A stretch of 64,000 nt of DNA, from contig NZ_CP101114.1 in the NCBI RefSeq assembly GCF_024297065.1, positions 1,481,001 through 1,545,000 on the forward strand, written 5' to 3'. Positions 50,006 to 59,618 of the stretch are shown piece by piece. The position numbers and the translations under genes are program-made. The number at the start of each line of letters is the position of its first letter. The first letter of the stretch is position 1. The notes beneath the pieces were generated by a model that had not been told where the DNA came from, made no database searches, and worked only from the letters and a program-made list of their open reading frames with translations. This DNA comes from Bartonella harrusi. GTDB lineage: Bacteria; Pseudomonadota; Alphaproteobacteria; Rhizobiales; Rhizobiaceae.

Positions 50006-50344
50006 TTAATAATAGCATGCGTCATACCGAGAGCCTAATCCTAAGAGTGCCCCTGTCCCGTAACCACCAATACTACCGATTGCTATTCCAGTTCCAATCC
50101 CTGGACCAACCCCTGCTCCGCCTGTCGAAATTCCTCCGATCACATCTCCTACAAATCCTCCTGCAACTCCTCCTGCCTCAAATCCTACCATTCCCGACGA
50201 ATGTGTTGTCGAGAGATAATCTCCAACAGTACACCCAGCCTGTGAACCACTTGTTGAAAAATTCATTGATGAAATACTAGACCAACCACGATATAAAAGA
50301 CCAGCAGTATTAGACCAGCCTAAGCTATTAGACAAACCGAACAT
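50006..50344 (-). CDS. Glycine-rich bacteriocin-like protein
   Basis: 112 residues with a strong ribosome-binding site (AAGGAG, seven bases before the ATG). The first 45 residues are serine/threonine-rich with one cysteine (C38). Residues about 53-103 are a hydrophobic glycine-zipper (FEAGGVAGGFVGDVIGG, then GIGTGIAIGSIGGYGTG). A second cysteine lies at C110, giving the tail SRYDACYY. This profile resembles colicin V-type microcins and other membrane-active peptides, including the stretch AGGVAGG, but no double-glycine leader is evident. A glycine-zipper envelope protein is the main alternative. Small membrane proteins follow on the same strand. Confidence 0.55.
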   Translation of the reverse strand: MFGLSNSLGWSNTAGLLYRGWSSISSMNFSTSGSQAGCTVGDYLSTTHSSGMVGFEAGGVAGGFVGDVIGGISTGGAGVGPGIGTGIAIGSIGGYGTGALLGLGSRYDACYY

Positions 50345-51340
50345 ATATTCTCCTTAATTTCTATTTACAAATTAATTTCTATTTACAAAACGTATCATTA
50401 TGATACATAAACTGCTATAATGCATTGTACAGAAATGTCAAATATACTTTATAAAATAGAAATAAAAATTGTTCATAAAACATAAGAACATTATGTACAA
50501 ATATGTTATATACACAATGTATACTTTAATTAAATAACAATATTATTTATAATAAATTTTAAATATGATACCTTAGTTACTTATCTTTCTTATCAAAGTC
50601 ATAAAATAAAATGAATGATCCACTCGAAAAGTTGGAGATATTCTCTTGGTTAATAAAAATCATAAAGAAATAACTTTACACTGTCATCGAACTCAGTCTT
50701 ACTGCGATTGTCTTGCCTATATTTTAGCTGATCAATGCTTTTATTTCTCAAGCAATAGAGACCACATCCACGACATAAAATTATTGATTGCAAATATCAT
50801 TTATTGTTTTAAATACTGAATGAAAGTCCTGAATACAGTAAAATTTTCTCATTTCATCGCCTCTTATAATGAAGAAAAAAACTATTCACTTGCATAGCGC
50901 ATGCAAGAGGAACGTATGAATAAAAACTGTTTAAGAAAGGAGAAGAATACCTCTAATAAATTGTTTCAATGACAAAAAATATTGCAATATTTCAATAAAC
51001 AGAAGGCTTTTATGCTACGCTTAATCTCGATGATTTCTATCATAGAACATAACTTTTTTAATATCCTATAGAACACTTTAGAAGTTTATTTAACCAATCA
51101 GCTTACACTAGAATTTGAGTGTCGCATCTACCGTCATGTTTTCAGTAACAACATTGCTTAAATTAACTTAAAGAATACAAAACATTCTAAAGACAGAACA
51201 AAAACATCATAAAAAACATTACCAAATTTCTAATGTACTAGATACATCTTATATTCTCTATTTATATTGTACGCTTCTATCTTAAAATCACAAAGATACT
51301 AAAGCTCTCATCATCATTAACAATTTTCCAAAAAATTAGA
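50345..51340. other. Spacer with a decayed integrase relic (copy G)
   Basis: 50790-51000 is a weak copy of the dispersed repeat: CTGAATACAGTAAAATTTTC where other copies have CGAATATTGTAAGATTCTC, a ribosome-binding-like AAAGGAG and CCTCTAATAAATTGTTTCAA against the MPLMNRL codons. The arm domain is not recognisable. The rest is AT-rich with no gene. Confidence 0.5.
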
Positions 51341-54073
51341 TTAAAAACTATAACGCAACCCACCAGAAAAACGAATTCCAGAAAAACCACCCTTAGTAAG
51401 TTTATGCTGGTAGATTAAATCGCCGTGAAGTGCAATCTTTGAAGACAGTTTTGAATAAATACCAAATCCCGTTTCTAAAGAAGAGCCAAAAGAACCCAAC
51501 GGAAAAGCATCTTTAAAACGCACAAATTGTTTTTTTGCAAAACTATGCGTAAAATGCAGTTTTCCATAAAAAGAGGTAAGGCGATCCTCTTGAGAGATGG
51601 CAAGGGTTTTGGTTAAATGCCCACCAACGCGCATCACCCATTGATCAGATTTTCCTATCTCAATATCAAAGTGATCAATATCACGAGCGTTATCAAACTG
51701 GAGATGTTGATAAATAAGTTGAGCCTGCGGATCAAGAACAAGCCCCCAATCCCCTATCATAAATGCTTTACCAACAGACAAAGAAACATTCAGAGGCGTT
51801 CCTTTTAATGTCGCCGTCTTACCTCTTGCAACAGTAAAGACATTACCCTTAAACAGACCATAAGATAAAAGCCCATTCGCATAAAAACCAGTATCATGTT
51901 CTATACGCCCATATGCTGTCACTGACCATTTATGAAATACACTTTTTTGACTTTGCTCAACATCCCGAGGATGTAAAGAAAGCTTCCCATAAGTCCCCAA
52001 GATCCCTAAAGACGTTTTATTATATGCGCTTTCAATCATCTTCAATGCAATACCTGCCTCTATAGCATTATAATCAAGATTGCCACCATAACCATATTCA
52101 AGGGCAGAAAGATCTGAAACATAACGGTAACTTCCACCATAACCTTGAACAGATAAAGCAAAATCCTTATTCGTTTCTAAGAATTCACGAGAAACAGATC
52201 GCATAATCTCCAACCGCTTATTTTGGTTAACTATATCCACCAAACCAGCATGAAACAAGGCATTCTGCAAGAGCAAATAAGTTGGAATTTGCGGAACAAC
52301 CTCTCTTATTTTTGGTTCAACAAGCTCCTCTGGAACAGGTTGGATATATTTACTTTCGAGGCGAAAATCCCAAAAATTGGCATGACCTTCCACTAATCTT
52401 TGATCAGTACGTGCATTGCCAAGAGAAGAACTTGGACCATAGGCATGGAGATAGTATTGATAAGGCAAACCTCCCCATGTGATATAAGGGCTATTCAACT
52501 GAAAAGAATCTTCTGCGGCTTTTCCAGAAACTTGAATAAGCGAAACACTATGCGTATTTTCATTGCCTGCCTCACTCCCTTTATTTCCTGCAATAAATTG
52601 CACATGAATTGTCGTTTTTCCAGAAACATCACCATGAATCAAAAGCCGATCAGTTTTTTGATCATTAAGCGAACCATCATGATTGAGAAACGTATTAAGA
52701 TAAAGATGTGCATCGCCTTGCGCACTATAAACTTCCTCTTTGCCATTGCCAATACGAAGCATCTGATACTCCTGAGATGTTGGAGTTTCGAAAATAATAA
52801 TACTATCAGCAAGTTTTACAAACGAAATGGAGGAAATTATACGTTCTGAATCTTGCAAATTCACGGCTTTTCTCTTTGTGAGAACCCATTTTGAATTTCC
52901 TGTCAAATAAAGTTCAGCAAGGGAATCATCAGCAACACGCGCCCCCCCTATCAGGGAAGAAGAATTCGCTAACAACGCCAGAGAAGCTTTCTTTTCAGCT
53001 TTTAACAACAAATCACCAGAGATTTTTGTCCCTTCCGATACGCCAATATAACCACTACTTTTATAACTATGAATAGCCGTACCATCTGGAACCTCAAAAA
53101 TTGCCTTTTTCAACAAAACAATTCCTTTTTCGTTGTCATTATTTTCTTGCTCCATATCGAAGTGTATACCAATCTTGTTACCCATCAGCGTAATTTTTGA
53201 ATCTTCAATACTAACCCGTGAAATTAAAATATTCCCTTCCTGTCCTCTCTTTAATTGCGCGTTCGCATCCAATCCGATCCACAAAGCATTAACATCGGTA
53301 GCAACAACATTGGTATTCTTTAAAGAGATAGAACCAAGTTGATTTATATTTAAAACTGCATAAGCAATATCATCTTCTTCATTCGTTTTTCTACCTTTTG
53401 AAGTAATGGTCACACCCTCTAAAGCTGCTTTCCCGTTTGTTCCTACATAAAGCGCCGCCGCATCCCTCACATCGATTGAACCACCCATCATCTTAATATC
53501 TGCATCAACACCACTGAAAAGTGCTGTCCTCTGACCGATGTCTTGACCCTCTACTTTAATTTTTGTATCCTTTAAAACAACAGACGCCCCTTGCTTCTCT
53601 GCATACACACCTACCTGAGTAGCCTCAATTTCTCCACGCTTTCCCTCTATCATCCCACTCTCAGCTTTAAGACCCGTTGCAAAACCCTTAAAAACTGAAT
53701 TGCTTAAAACAACTTTTCCCCCTTGCGAAGCAATAACACCATAAGTATCTTCCTTATTATCAGTCCCTTCAACTTTCACCCGCATTGCTTGGATAATTGT
53801 ATTTGGCTTCTGTGCTCCTATGGCCGCAGACGACATAAAAGAATGGCCATTTCCATTCATTGCTTCAGAGGATATACGAAACTGATACATTTGATCACTG
53901 ATCGTATGTCTCATACCATCACTACATCTATAAGGTAATTTGCCTTCATTACACGAAAGTGACATAGATGAACGAGAACGCGCCTCAACACCCTTTATGT
54001 TTGACAAAACAGAAAAAACAATCCCTATAAAAACACACGAATATAAGTGATTTTTGGATATTTTGATTATCAT
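51341..54073 (-). CDS. Autotransporter with beta-helix passenger (second paralog)
   Basis: 910 residues from ATG 54073 (MIIKISKNHLYSCVFIGIVF, signal peptide cut near GVEA); the frame extends 56 codons upstream into unrelated sequence. The mature N-terminus has a cysteine pair (SCNEGKLPYRCSDG). The passenger is a beta-helix (IKMMGGSIDVRDAAALYVG and similar turns) and the C-terminus (about 640-910) a type V barrel ending FSGGLRYSF. The barrel parallels the first autotransporter block by block (YGKLSLHPRDVEQ, WSVTAYGRIEHDTGFYANG). Passengers of this size include Bartonella Iba and angiogenic BafA-type proteins; which one this is cannot be settled here. Ribosome-binding site weak. Confidence 0.85.
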   Translation of the reverse strand: MIIKISKNHLYSCVFIGIVFSVLSNIKGVEARSRSSMSLSCNEGKLPYRCSDGMRHTISDQMYQFRISSEAMNGNGHSFMSSAAIGAQKPNTIIQAMRVKVEGTDNKEDTYGVIASQGGKVVLSNSVFKGFATGLKAESGMIEGKRGEIEATQVGVYAEKQGASVVLKDTKIKVEGQDIGQRTALFSGVDADIKMMGGSIDVRDAAALYVGTNGKAALEGVTITSKGRKTNEEDDIAYAVLNINQLGSISLKNTNVVATDVNALWIGLDANAQLKRGQEGNILISRVSIEDSKITLMGNKIGIHFDMEQENNDNEKGIVLLKKAIFEVPDGTAIHSYKSSGYIGVSEGTKISGDLLLKAEKKASLALLANSSSLIGGARVADDSLAELYLTGNSKWVLTKRKAVNLQDSERIISSISFVKLADSIIIFETPTSQEYQMLRIGNGKEEVYSAQGDAHLYLNTFLNHDGSLNDQKTDRLLIHGDVSGKTTIHVQFIAGNKGSEAGNENTHSVSLIQVSGKAAEDSFQLNSPYITWGGLPYQYYLHAYGPSSSLGNARTDQRLVEGHANFWDFRLESKYIQPVPEELVEPKIREVVPQIPTYLLLQNALFHAGLVDIVNQNKRLEIMRSVSREFLETNKDFALSVQGYGGSYRYVSDLSALEYGYGGNLDYNAIEAGIALKMIESAYNKTSLGILGTYGKLSLHPRDVEQSQKSVFHKWSVTAYGRIEHDTGFYANGLLSYGLFKGNVFTVARGKTATLKGTPLNVSLSVGKAFMIGDWGLVLDPQAQLIYQHLQFDNARDIDHFDIEIGKSDQWVMRVGGHLTKTLAISQEDRLTSFYGKLHFTHSFAKKQFVRFKDAFPLGSFGSSLETGFGIYSKLSSKIALHGDLIYQHKLTKGGFSGIRFSGGLRYSF

Positions 54074-54563
54074 TTTTGAAACTTTCTTTTTTCTCAACAA
54101 AACAAAAATGTAGGCAAAAAAGAGTATTAACAGCTTACCTGATTGCGCATATACGCATAATACGTTTTGTATTTTATGTAAAGCTGTAATAAAAAAGTCA
54201 ATGTTTCTTGTTATTCTTAAGAGTTTTGTTTCAAATACCAATTTAAAATTATCAGAAAATTATCATCAATAAACTTATACCGATAAATAAAAACACTATA
54301 AAGAAGCTTTTAGAAAAAACAAAATTGGCGAAAAATGGAAAAGCATGCATTTCTTAAACAGTGAACAAATATCTGAAAATTTCTTATATATCAATGCATA
54401 TATCCAATTTGCGTATCAAGCTCTAACACCTAAATAAAAACACCAACAAAGATAGAAGCAAAGTGCTTTTATTTTGTTTATGATTTGAATACTATTTCAC
54501 TTCATTAAGTTATTTTTGAACAAAATGATATACTCAGATAAAGCTACTAAGAGAGTTTTTTGT

Positions 54564-54671
54564 ATGCTCATTTTTCTATTATTCTTAGGATGTCTTATCA
54601 GCTCATCAGCTCATCAGCTCACATTCATTTTTTCTCGAATTTATTATACAAAATGTATTATATTTCCATAA
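54564..54671 (+). CDS. Possible very small lipoprotein-like peptide with an octamer repeat
   Basis: 35 codons: MLIFLLFLGCLISSSAHQLT and a short tail. The N-terminus looks like a signal peptide with a cysteine (FLGC), preceded by AGAGAG. Three copies of the octamer TCAGCTCA lie inside (54598-54621), so slippage would shift the frame. It may be a decayed remnant; coding status is uncertain. Confidence 0.25.
   Translation: MLIFLLFLGCLISSSAHQLTFIFSRIYYTKCIIFP
54598..54621. repeat. Octanucleotide repeat (TCAGCTCA)x3
   Basis: Three perfect head-to-tail copies. An eight-base unit is not a multiple of three, so copy-number change would alter any overlapping reading frame. The surrounding spacer 54074-55129 holds no other supported gene. 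Confidence 0.9.
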
Positions 54672-55129
54672 ACTGCTGATACCCTACTATGATCAAATTT
54701 TCTAGGAACTCTTCACTACGTAGAAGTGATGACAGGAGAGCTTCTTTGAATCTTGTAATTTTTATTGGAACCCTACATTACCTATACACTGATAAAGCGA
54801 AACAAATTCACGGACACATTCATCTCTTCAGAAGAAAGCGAGGATCATACCCCATCGCATTTTCAGAATGTTTTAATTGCACCCCCATCAAAACTCAAAG
54901 CCCTTCCATAGTATTATAACCACTGAAGAAAGCTGTCCATATCCAGCTACACCTAAAAAGCTCTTGCAATCAAAAATTTCAAGATTCTTCTCCCTTCCTC
55001 TCTTGGATTTGTTTGCGATAAGAAGGCTGATAAACTCGTTAACATTTCCATATCGGCATAGACCACAAAAAACAATGCTACCGACATACGAAAGTAAGGA
55101 TAAGAAGATTAGATCAACAGCCAAAAAAC

Positions 55130-55540
55130 TTAAGGCTGACATTCTGGTTGATCTTTATTTTCTTGACAATAAGGACTATTCAAACGCTTCGTAACACTTC
55201 GCTGAGGAATAACAGCATCAGGTTGACAAATGGGAAGATTATCAGCTTTATACTTCTCACACCACTTCATCGCTCCTAATTTATGATGAAAACCTGCTTG
55301 TACCAAGCATGCATCAACGGATGCCTCGTTATTGATTTTCTCATGAATACTCAAATTCTCTTCTGGAGGAAGATCAGAAAAGGTCTGTATTCCACATTCT
55401 AACAACGCTTTTTTTACTTCCAATTTATCAGCACCAGGCTTTTCCCATACATCTACAACTGTCTGAGAAGGCTCATCTAAGGAACACCCAGATAGAATGA
55501 TCAAAGCTATTGCGCTCAATAATTTTAATATTTTTGCCAT
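55130..55540 (-). CDS. Hypothetical lipoprotein
   Basis: 136 residues from ATG 55540 with AGGGGAT directly upstream. The signal peptide ends in a good lipobox (IALIILSGC, cysteine near residue 19), so it is lipid-anchored. The mature part is cysteine-rich (CGIQ, DACL, WCEKY, ICQP, YCQEN, ECQP), which suggests disulfides in the periplasm. It recalls small Bartonella lipoproteins of phage or conjugation origin, but I do not recognise a specific family. No operon partner. Confidence 0.65.
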   Translation of the reverse strand: MAKILKLLSAIALIILSGCSLDEPSQTVVDVWEKPGADKLEVKKALLECGIQTFSDLPPEENLSIHEKINNEASVDACLVQAGFHHKLGAMKWCEKYKADNLPICQPDAVIPQRSVTKRLNSPYCQENKDQPECQP

Positions 55541-55875
55541 TTTATCCCCTATGAATAAATTCTCACACTTTAATAAGAAAATCCCTCTACTTTTGGCATT
55601 CTCGTTTTTCACTTAAAAAAGAGGAATCTTGTGAATGTTCTGTATATATAACATTGATTGTCTTTTTTCACTGTCTATCACTCAACAAAGACTTGCAGAA
55701 AACACCACTAATTCAACTTTCATAACACCTTCTTTATGGCTTTTTTATGTTTTTCTAAATTGAAATAAATTTGTTTGTCGTTTCGCCGTTTCTCTAACGT
55801 ATTAACCATAACTTGCCCTTTAAAAGCCGGTACAAAAATTACTCTTTATTTTGCTGCTATACTCTATACACTACG

Positions 55876-55980
55876 CTTTTCTTAAATCCTATGATCCACT
55901 GTCACTGCTACATTTCCACGGTTGTAGACATCAAATGCATCCCGTCATTGTACAGCTATATATCAGCTTCTATAATTACT
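55876..55980. repeat. Long dispersed repeat, copy 1
   Basis: About 105 bases (around CATTTCCACGGTTGTAGACA and TATATATCAGCTTCTATAAT) recur at 62447-62553 with few changes, in the same orientation. It lies in the 5' flank of the CDPS locus; the spacer 55541-56168 has no other gene. Confidence 0.85.
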
Positions 55981-56168
55981 TTAGCAGTGCAAACTTCATG
56001 TGTATTTTATGATAACTTAATAAATCAATTCGTTCATTATTGCCTTTACAAAGTATTTTATCATCTATAGAGCGACATATCATTCGGTTGTTAATCATTT
56101 TTCATGACCAAAGGTCATGGAATTATATATTTACAATCACCATAATGAAATGCGGGGGAAGATTAAGT

Positions 56169-56956
56169 ATGAATTTACAAAAAGAAATAGATATCAACAA
56201 GCGTTCGTTTTCTATAAGAGGACAATCAGAGAACTGTTCTCGTTTAATCGCGTTGAAGCAACATCTTATGATCGGTATAAGCCCATTCAACTCAAAGTTT
56301 TCAGAAAAATAATCACTAAACTTATATGTTGGGGGGCAAAGGAATTCAAGGATATTGATGTACCCCTCCCCGATACAGAATCGGCGATGCTCCTTATATT
56401 AGCATCTGGATCAACTAAAGCTAAAGCAGAGAAGAAAACTAGAAGGGAGCTTAATCGTATAAAACGTATATTATACAATATTCAGAATTCTCATAATTTA
56501 AAAAAAACTCTTTCGCTTTCTTGACTTCTCTCAATACAAACAACATGAAAATTACAAAATATTAAAATCAAAAGCCATAGATTTGTACAAAAAAACCAAA
56601 AATTTAGTGAATTATGCACAAAAATGGTAATCCAAGCGGTTGGGAATCGAGCAAAAAGCGTGGGATTATCAACTGAAGAAATAAAGAATTTGGAAACAAC
56701 AAATATTTCTATTCAATATATTTTCGATGAGATTCTATTCTATGTAAACACCCCATCTTTACTGAATATAAATAGCTCAATCTTAGCTTACCATCGTGAA
56801 TGGCCAGTAGGAGAGTTGTTAATCAGCGGTGAAGGACCTCTCTGTGTTGATAGGCAGCAAGGGCACGGAATTGTTTCAATATGTACTGAAACTCATGAAA
56901 AAAAACAATTTATAATTAAAAATTCAAAGGGAACAAATTATGCGTCACATTATTAA
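56169..56956 (+). pseudogene. tRNA-dependent cyclodipeptide synthase (YvmC-like), frameshifted
   Basis: Three frames together give a CDPS of about 260 residues. Frame 1 (ATG 56169, GGGGGAAG upstream): LIALKQHLMIGISPFNSKFSE, with catalytic serine S38 and N41 of the NYH subfamily. Frame 2 (to 56524): KLICWGAKEFKDIDVPLPD, then KAEKKTRRELNRIKR. Frame 3 (to 56956): AVGNRAKSVGLSTEEIKN, QYIFDEILFYVNTPSLL (catalytic Y and E in YxxxE) and AYHREWPVG (the YH pair). Breaks map to A runs near 56301 (needs +1), 56510 (needs -1) and 56590 (needs +1). CDPSs join two aminoacyl groups from charged tRNAs into a diketopiperazine. Motif spacing and sequence resemble YvmC, which makes cyclo-Leu-Leu. The stop overlaps the P450 start. 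Confidence 0.85.
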
Positions 56957-58157
56957 ATTCAATGTTATGGACAAACATTTCCAAAAAGATCCATACCATA
57001 TATATCGAAGTGTACATTCTTCTAACTCTGTTCTTTGGGATGAAAATCTTAAAGCTTATTTTTTGGCCGATATGAAGATGTTAACGCAATTTTAAAAGAC
57101 AACCGCTTTACAACCGCGCCCTTAGCCGTTCGTGCAGAACCAGTAATGGGTGACCGCGTGTTAGCCCAAATGGAAGGGCATGAACACCATAGCAAGCGAC
57201 AAGCCGTACTTTCAAAATTTACTGGGAAAATATTCCGCACACGCTATGCTTCAATTATTGAAAAAACAATAGACCAGCTTCTCCTGCCCTCTCTTCCAAA
57301 GGAAAAAAATAGATATTATGAATGAATTTGGTAAGGATTATAGCGTGCTTGTTACATTAATGGTCTTAGGTTTACCGATAGATCGTTACAAGGATATATT
57401 ACTATGGCATAAGGGGGTGCATCTTTTGTCACCCGCCTACATCAATCGGAAGAGGAAAAAGAATTCAGTTTATGGTGCAGTAAAGAGATCATTTCTTATC
57501 TAACGCCTCTTATAGAAGAATGGGATCCAAACGCATCAGAAGATTTAATCTCTCTCTTATGGCAGAAGACAAATGATGATAACAGTATGACAACTTCTGA
57601 AAGAGTTGCGCTTGTCCTTAACATGTTATTGGCTGCTATAGAGCCTGCCGATAAGACATTAGCTTATCTTTTTTACCATTTACTCACAAACCCTAAAGAA
57701 TTGGAAAAAATCCAAAAAGAGTGGACACTTCTTGGCGATGCAATCGCAGAAACATTGCGCCTGACTTCTCCAGTTCAGCTTATACCGCGCCAGACCAATC
57801 AAGCGATGAAATTTGCAGGGGTTTCGTTGCCGGCTAATTCACTGGTTTTTTGCATGATAGGAGCTGCTAACCGTGATCCTGACGTTTTTATAGATCCCGA
57901 TAATTTTATACCGGAGCGCAAACGGATTTGTAAAACTGGGCAAAAGATTACAAGGATCGCGAATCATTTGGCCTTTGGAGCAGGCATGCACGTCTCGTGT
58001 AGGTTCTGCTTTTGCTCTCATGCAGAGTGAATTAACAGCGAATAGACTCCTTGACAAATTAATTGAGATCAGCTTGAGCGATGGGTTCGTTTTGGAGGAG
58101 GAGGGGTTGTATACAAGGGGGCCATCAGCACTTCCAATCACATTCGTCCCAACATGA
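56940..58157 (+). pseudogene. Cytochrome P450, CypX-like, with several frameshifts
   Basis: Joined frames give about 400 residues strongly reminiscent of CypX (CYP134): MEGHEHHSKRQAVLSKFTGK (C-helix region), LLAAIEPADKTLAYLFYHLL (I-helix), ETLRLTSPVQLIPRQ (K-helix ExxR), FCMIGAANRDPDVF, heme loop HLAFGAGMHV and the tail GLYTRGPSALPITF. Breaks lie near 57067, 57303 (A run), 57412 (G run) and 57990, the last inside the heme loop so the cysteine context is destroyed. CypX oxidises cyclo-Leu-Leu to pulcherriminic acid. It starts inside the CDPS stop region (AAGGG upstream), so the genes were coupled. With at least four lesions it is very probably non-functional. Confidence 0.87.
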
Positions 58158-58254
58158 GAGACTAGAGCATCATCAACACATCTTCATTCTTAAGTCCCTG
58201 TGATATATGGAGCAGGTTCGATATTTTAAATAATATCTTGGAGGGAGCATAATC

Positions 58255-59618
58255 ATGCTAAAGGGGAATTCCTATACTGAATCAGAATGGTATGTGATAT
58301 ATACTGTCATTATTTCCAGCATACTTCCTTTGCTAAACGGAAGCATTGTCAATGTCATCCTTCCTGATCTTGCGCATTATTTTTCGGTAGAGGAAAATAA
58401 TATACAGTGGGTTGTAACATCCTATTTTCTAGCCACCGTACCAGGACTGTTAATAGCATCTTTTGTGCAAGCAAGAATAGGTATCAAAAAGACTTGGCTC
58501 CTTGCTAACTTCATTTTTATGCTTGGCTCATTAGGGGTAGGATTAAGTTATAATTTTCCAACCATTCTCTCTGCCCGTATCATTCAAGGTTTTGGGACAG
58601 GCCTTCTGCTACCCCTTAGCCAAACCATCATTGCTTTACAATTTGGGCAAGAACGGGTGCGCCAAGCCATGGGCACCATAGCCGTACCAACGGTTTTTGC
58701 TCCTGCTTTTGGTCCGCTAGTGGGCGCCTCACTTGCTCAATATGTGTCTTGGCGTTTGTTATTTTTATAAATATTCCGCTTATTTTATTGGCACTCACCC
58801 TTGGAGCAAAACATTTAAAGAGCAACGAAACAACAAAAACAAAATTTAACTTATTTGCATTTTTAGCATTTTCCATATCCCTTCTTTCGTTTTTTTACCT
58901 CACAGAAGCCAAAAACATAAATAACAATAACGCCTTCTCTATCATAGCCTTTATAGCGGTACTCTCTCTGCTATTATTCATTGTTTCTAATCAGAAAGCA
59001 AAAAACAAACTCATCGTCTTTAGCGGATTTCAAAATGCGCGCTACACATTGCTTATGATAATGGGACTTATCGCTTCCTTTCTTTTTTATAGCTTCCTTG
59101 TTTATTTCCCAATAGCTATCACCATAGAAAGAAGCCACGACAATAGCCTTCTTATCATCGGCGTAGTTCTTGCTTTGCAAGGGGTGGGAGCATGGATTGG
59201 AAGAAAATTTATTTATCAAAAATGGAAAGAAAAATCTTCCTTCTTCATGATCGGAATTGGTTTGGTGATATCAAGCTTTGGGTTACTATGCTTCGGCTAT
59301 AACATAAATATGGATGGGTTAGGTTTTTTGCTAAGAGGCATCGGGCTTAGCATCATCACTATTGTATGCCTGTCGGCCCCTATCCAATATGTCAATAGTT
59401 TATACATCAAAGATACAGCAGTTATCACACGCATATTACAGCAAATAGGTGGAGCCTTGGGAGGTATATTCGCTGGTTTTTTAATACATTTTCTGACAGA
59501 GAAAGACCTTTCCTTAAGTCAAACATATATTATATTCTTCATATTTTCTATCTCTGTATTTTTATTGTTTTTCTTAACACTCTTCCTCTTGTGCAAAGAA
59601 AACAGCTCCGACTTATGA
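58255..59618 (+). pseudogene. MFS exporter (DHA2-like), single frameshift
   Basis: Frame 1 (58255-58770, GGAGGG upstream) holds the first helices with ILPLLNGSIVNVILPDLAHY, the antiporter-like loop RIIQGFGTGLLLPLSQTII and FGPLVGASLAQYVSWRLLF. Frame 2 continues as INIPLILLALTLGAKHL and runs with about eight to ten further helices to 59618. Adding one T to the run of five at about 58763-58767 joins them into one 454-residue protein. DHA2 proteins export drugs and small metabolites; here the likely cargo is the CDPS-P450 product, as with yvmA beside cypX in Bacillus. With one homopolymer lesion it is the least damaged gene of the locus. Confidence 0.85.

Noticed and set aside
54877..55194. Plus-strand frame overlapping the lipoprotein gene
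   Set aside because: Largely upstream of and partly antisense to the lipoprotein, without start signals or known domains.
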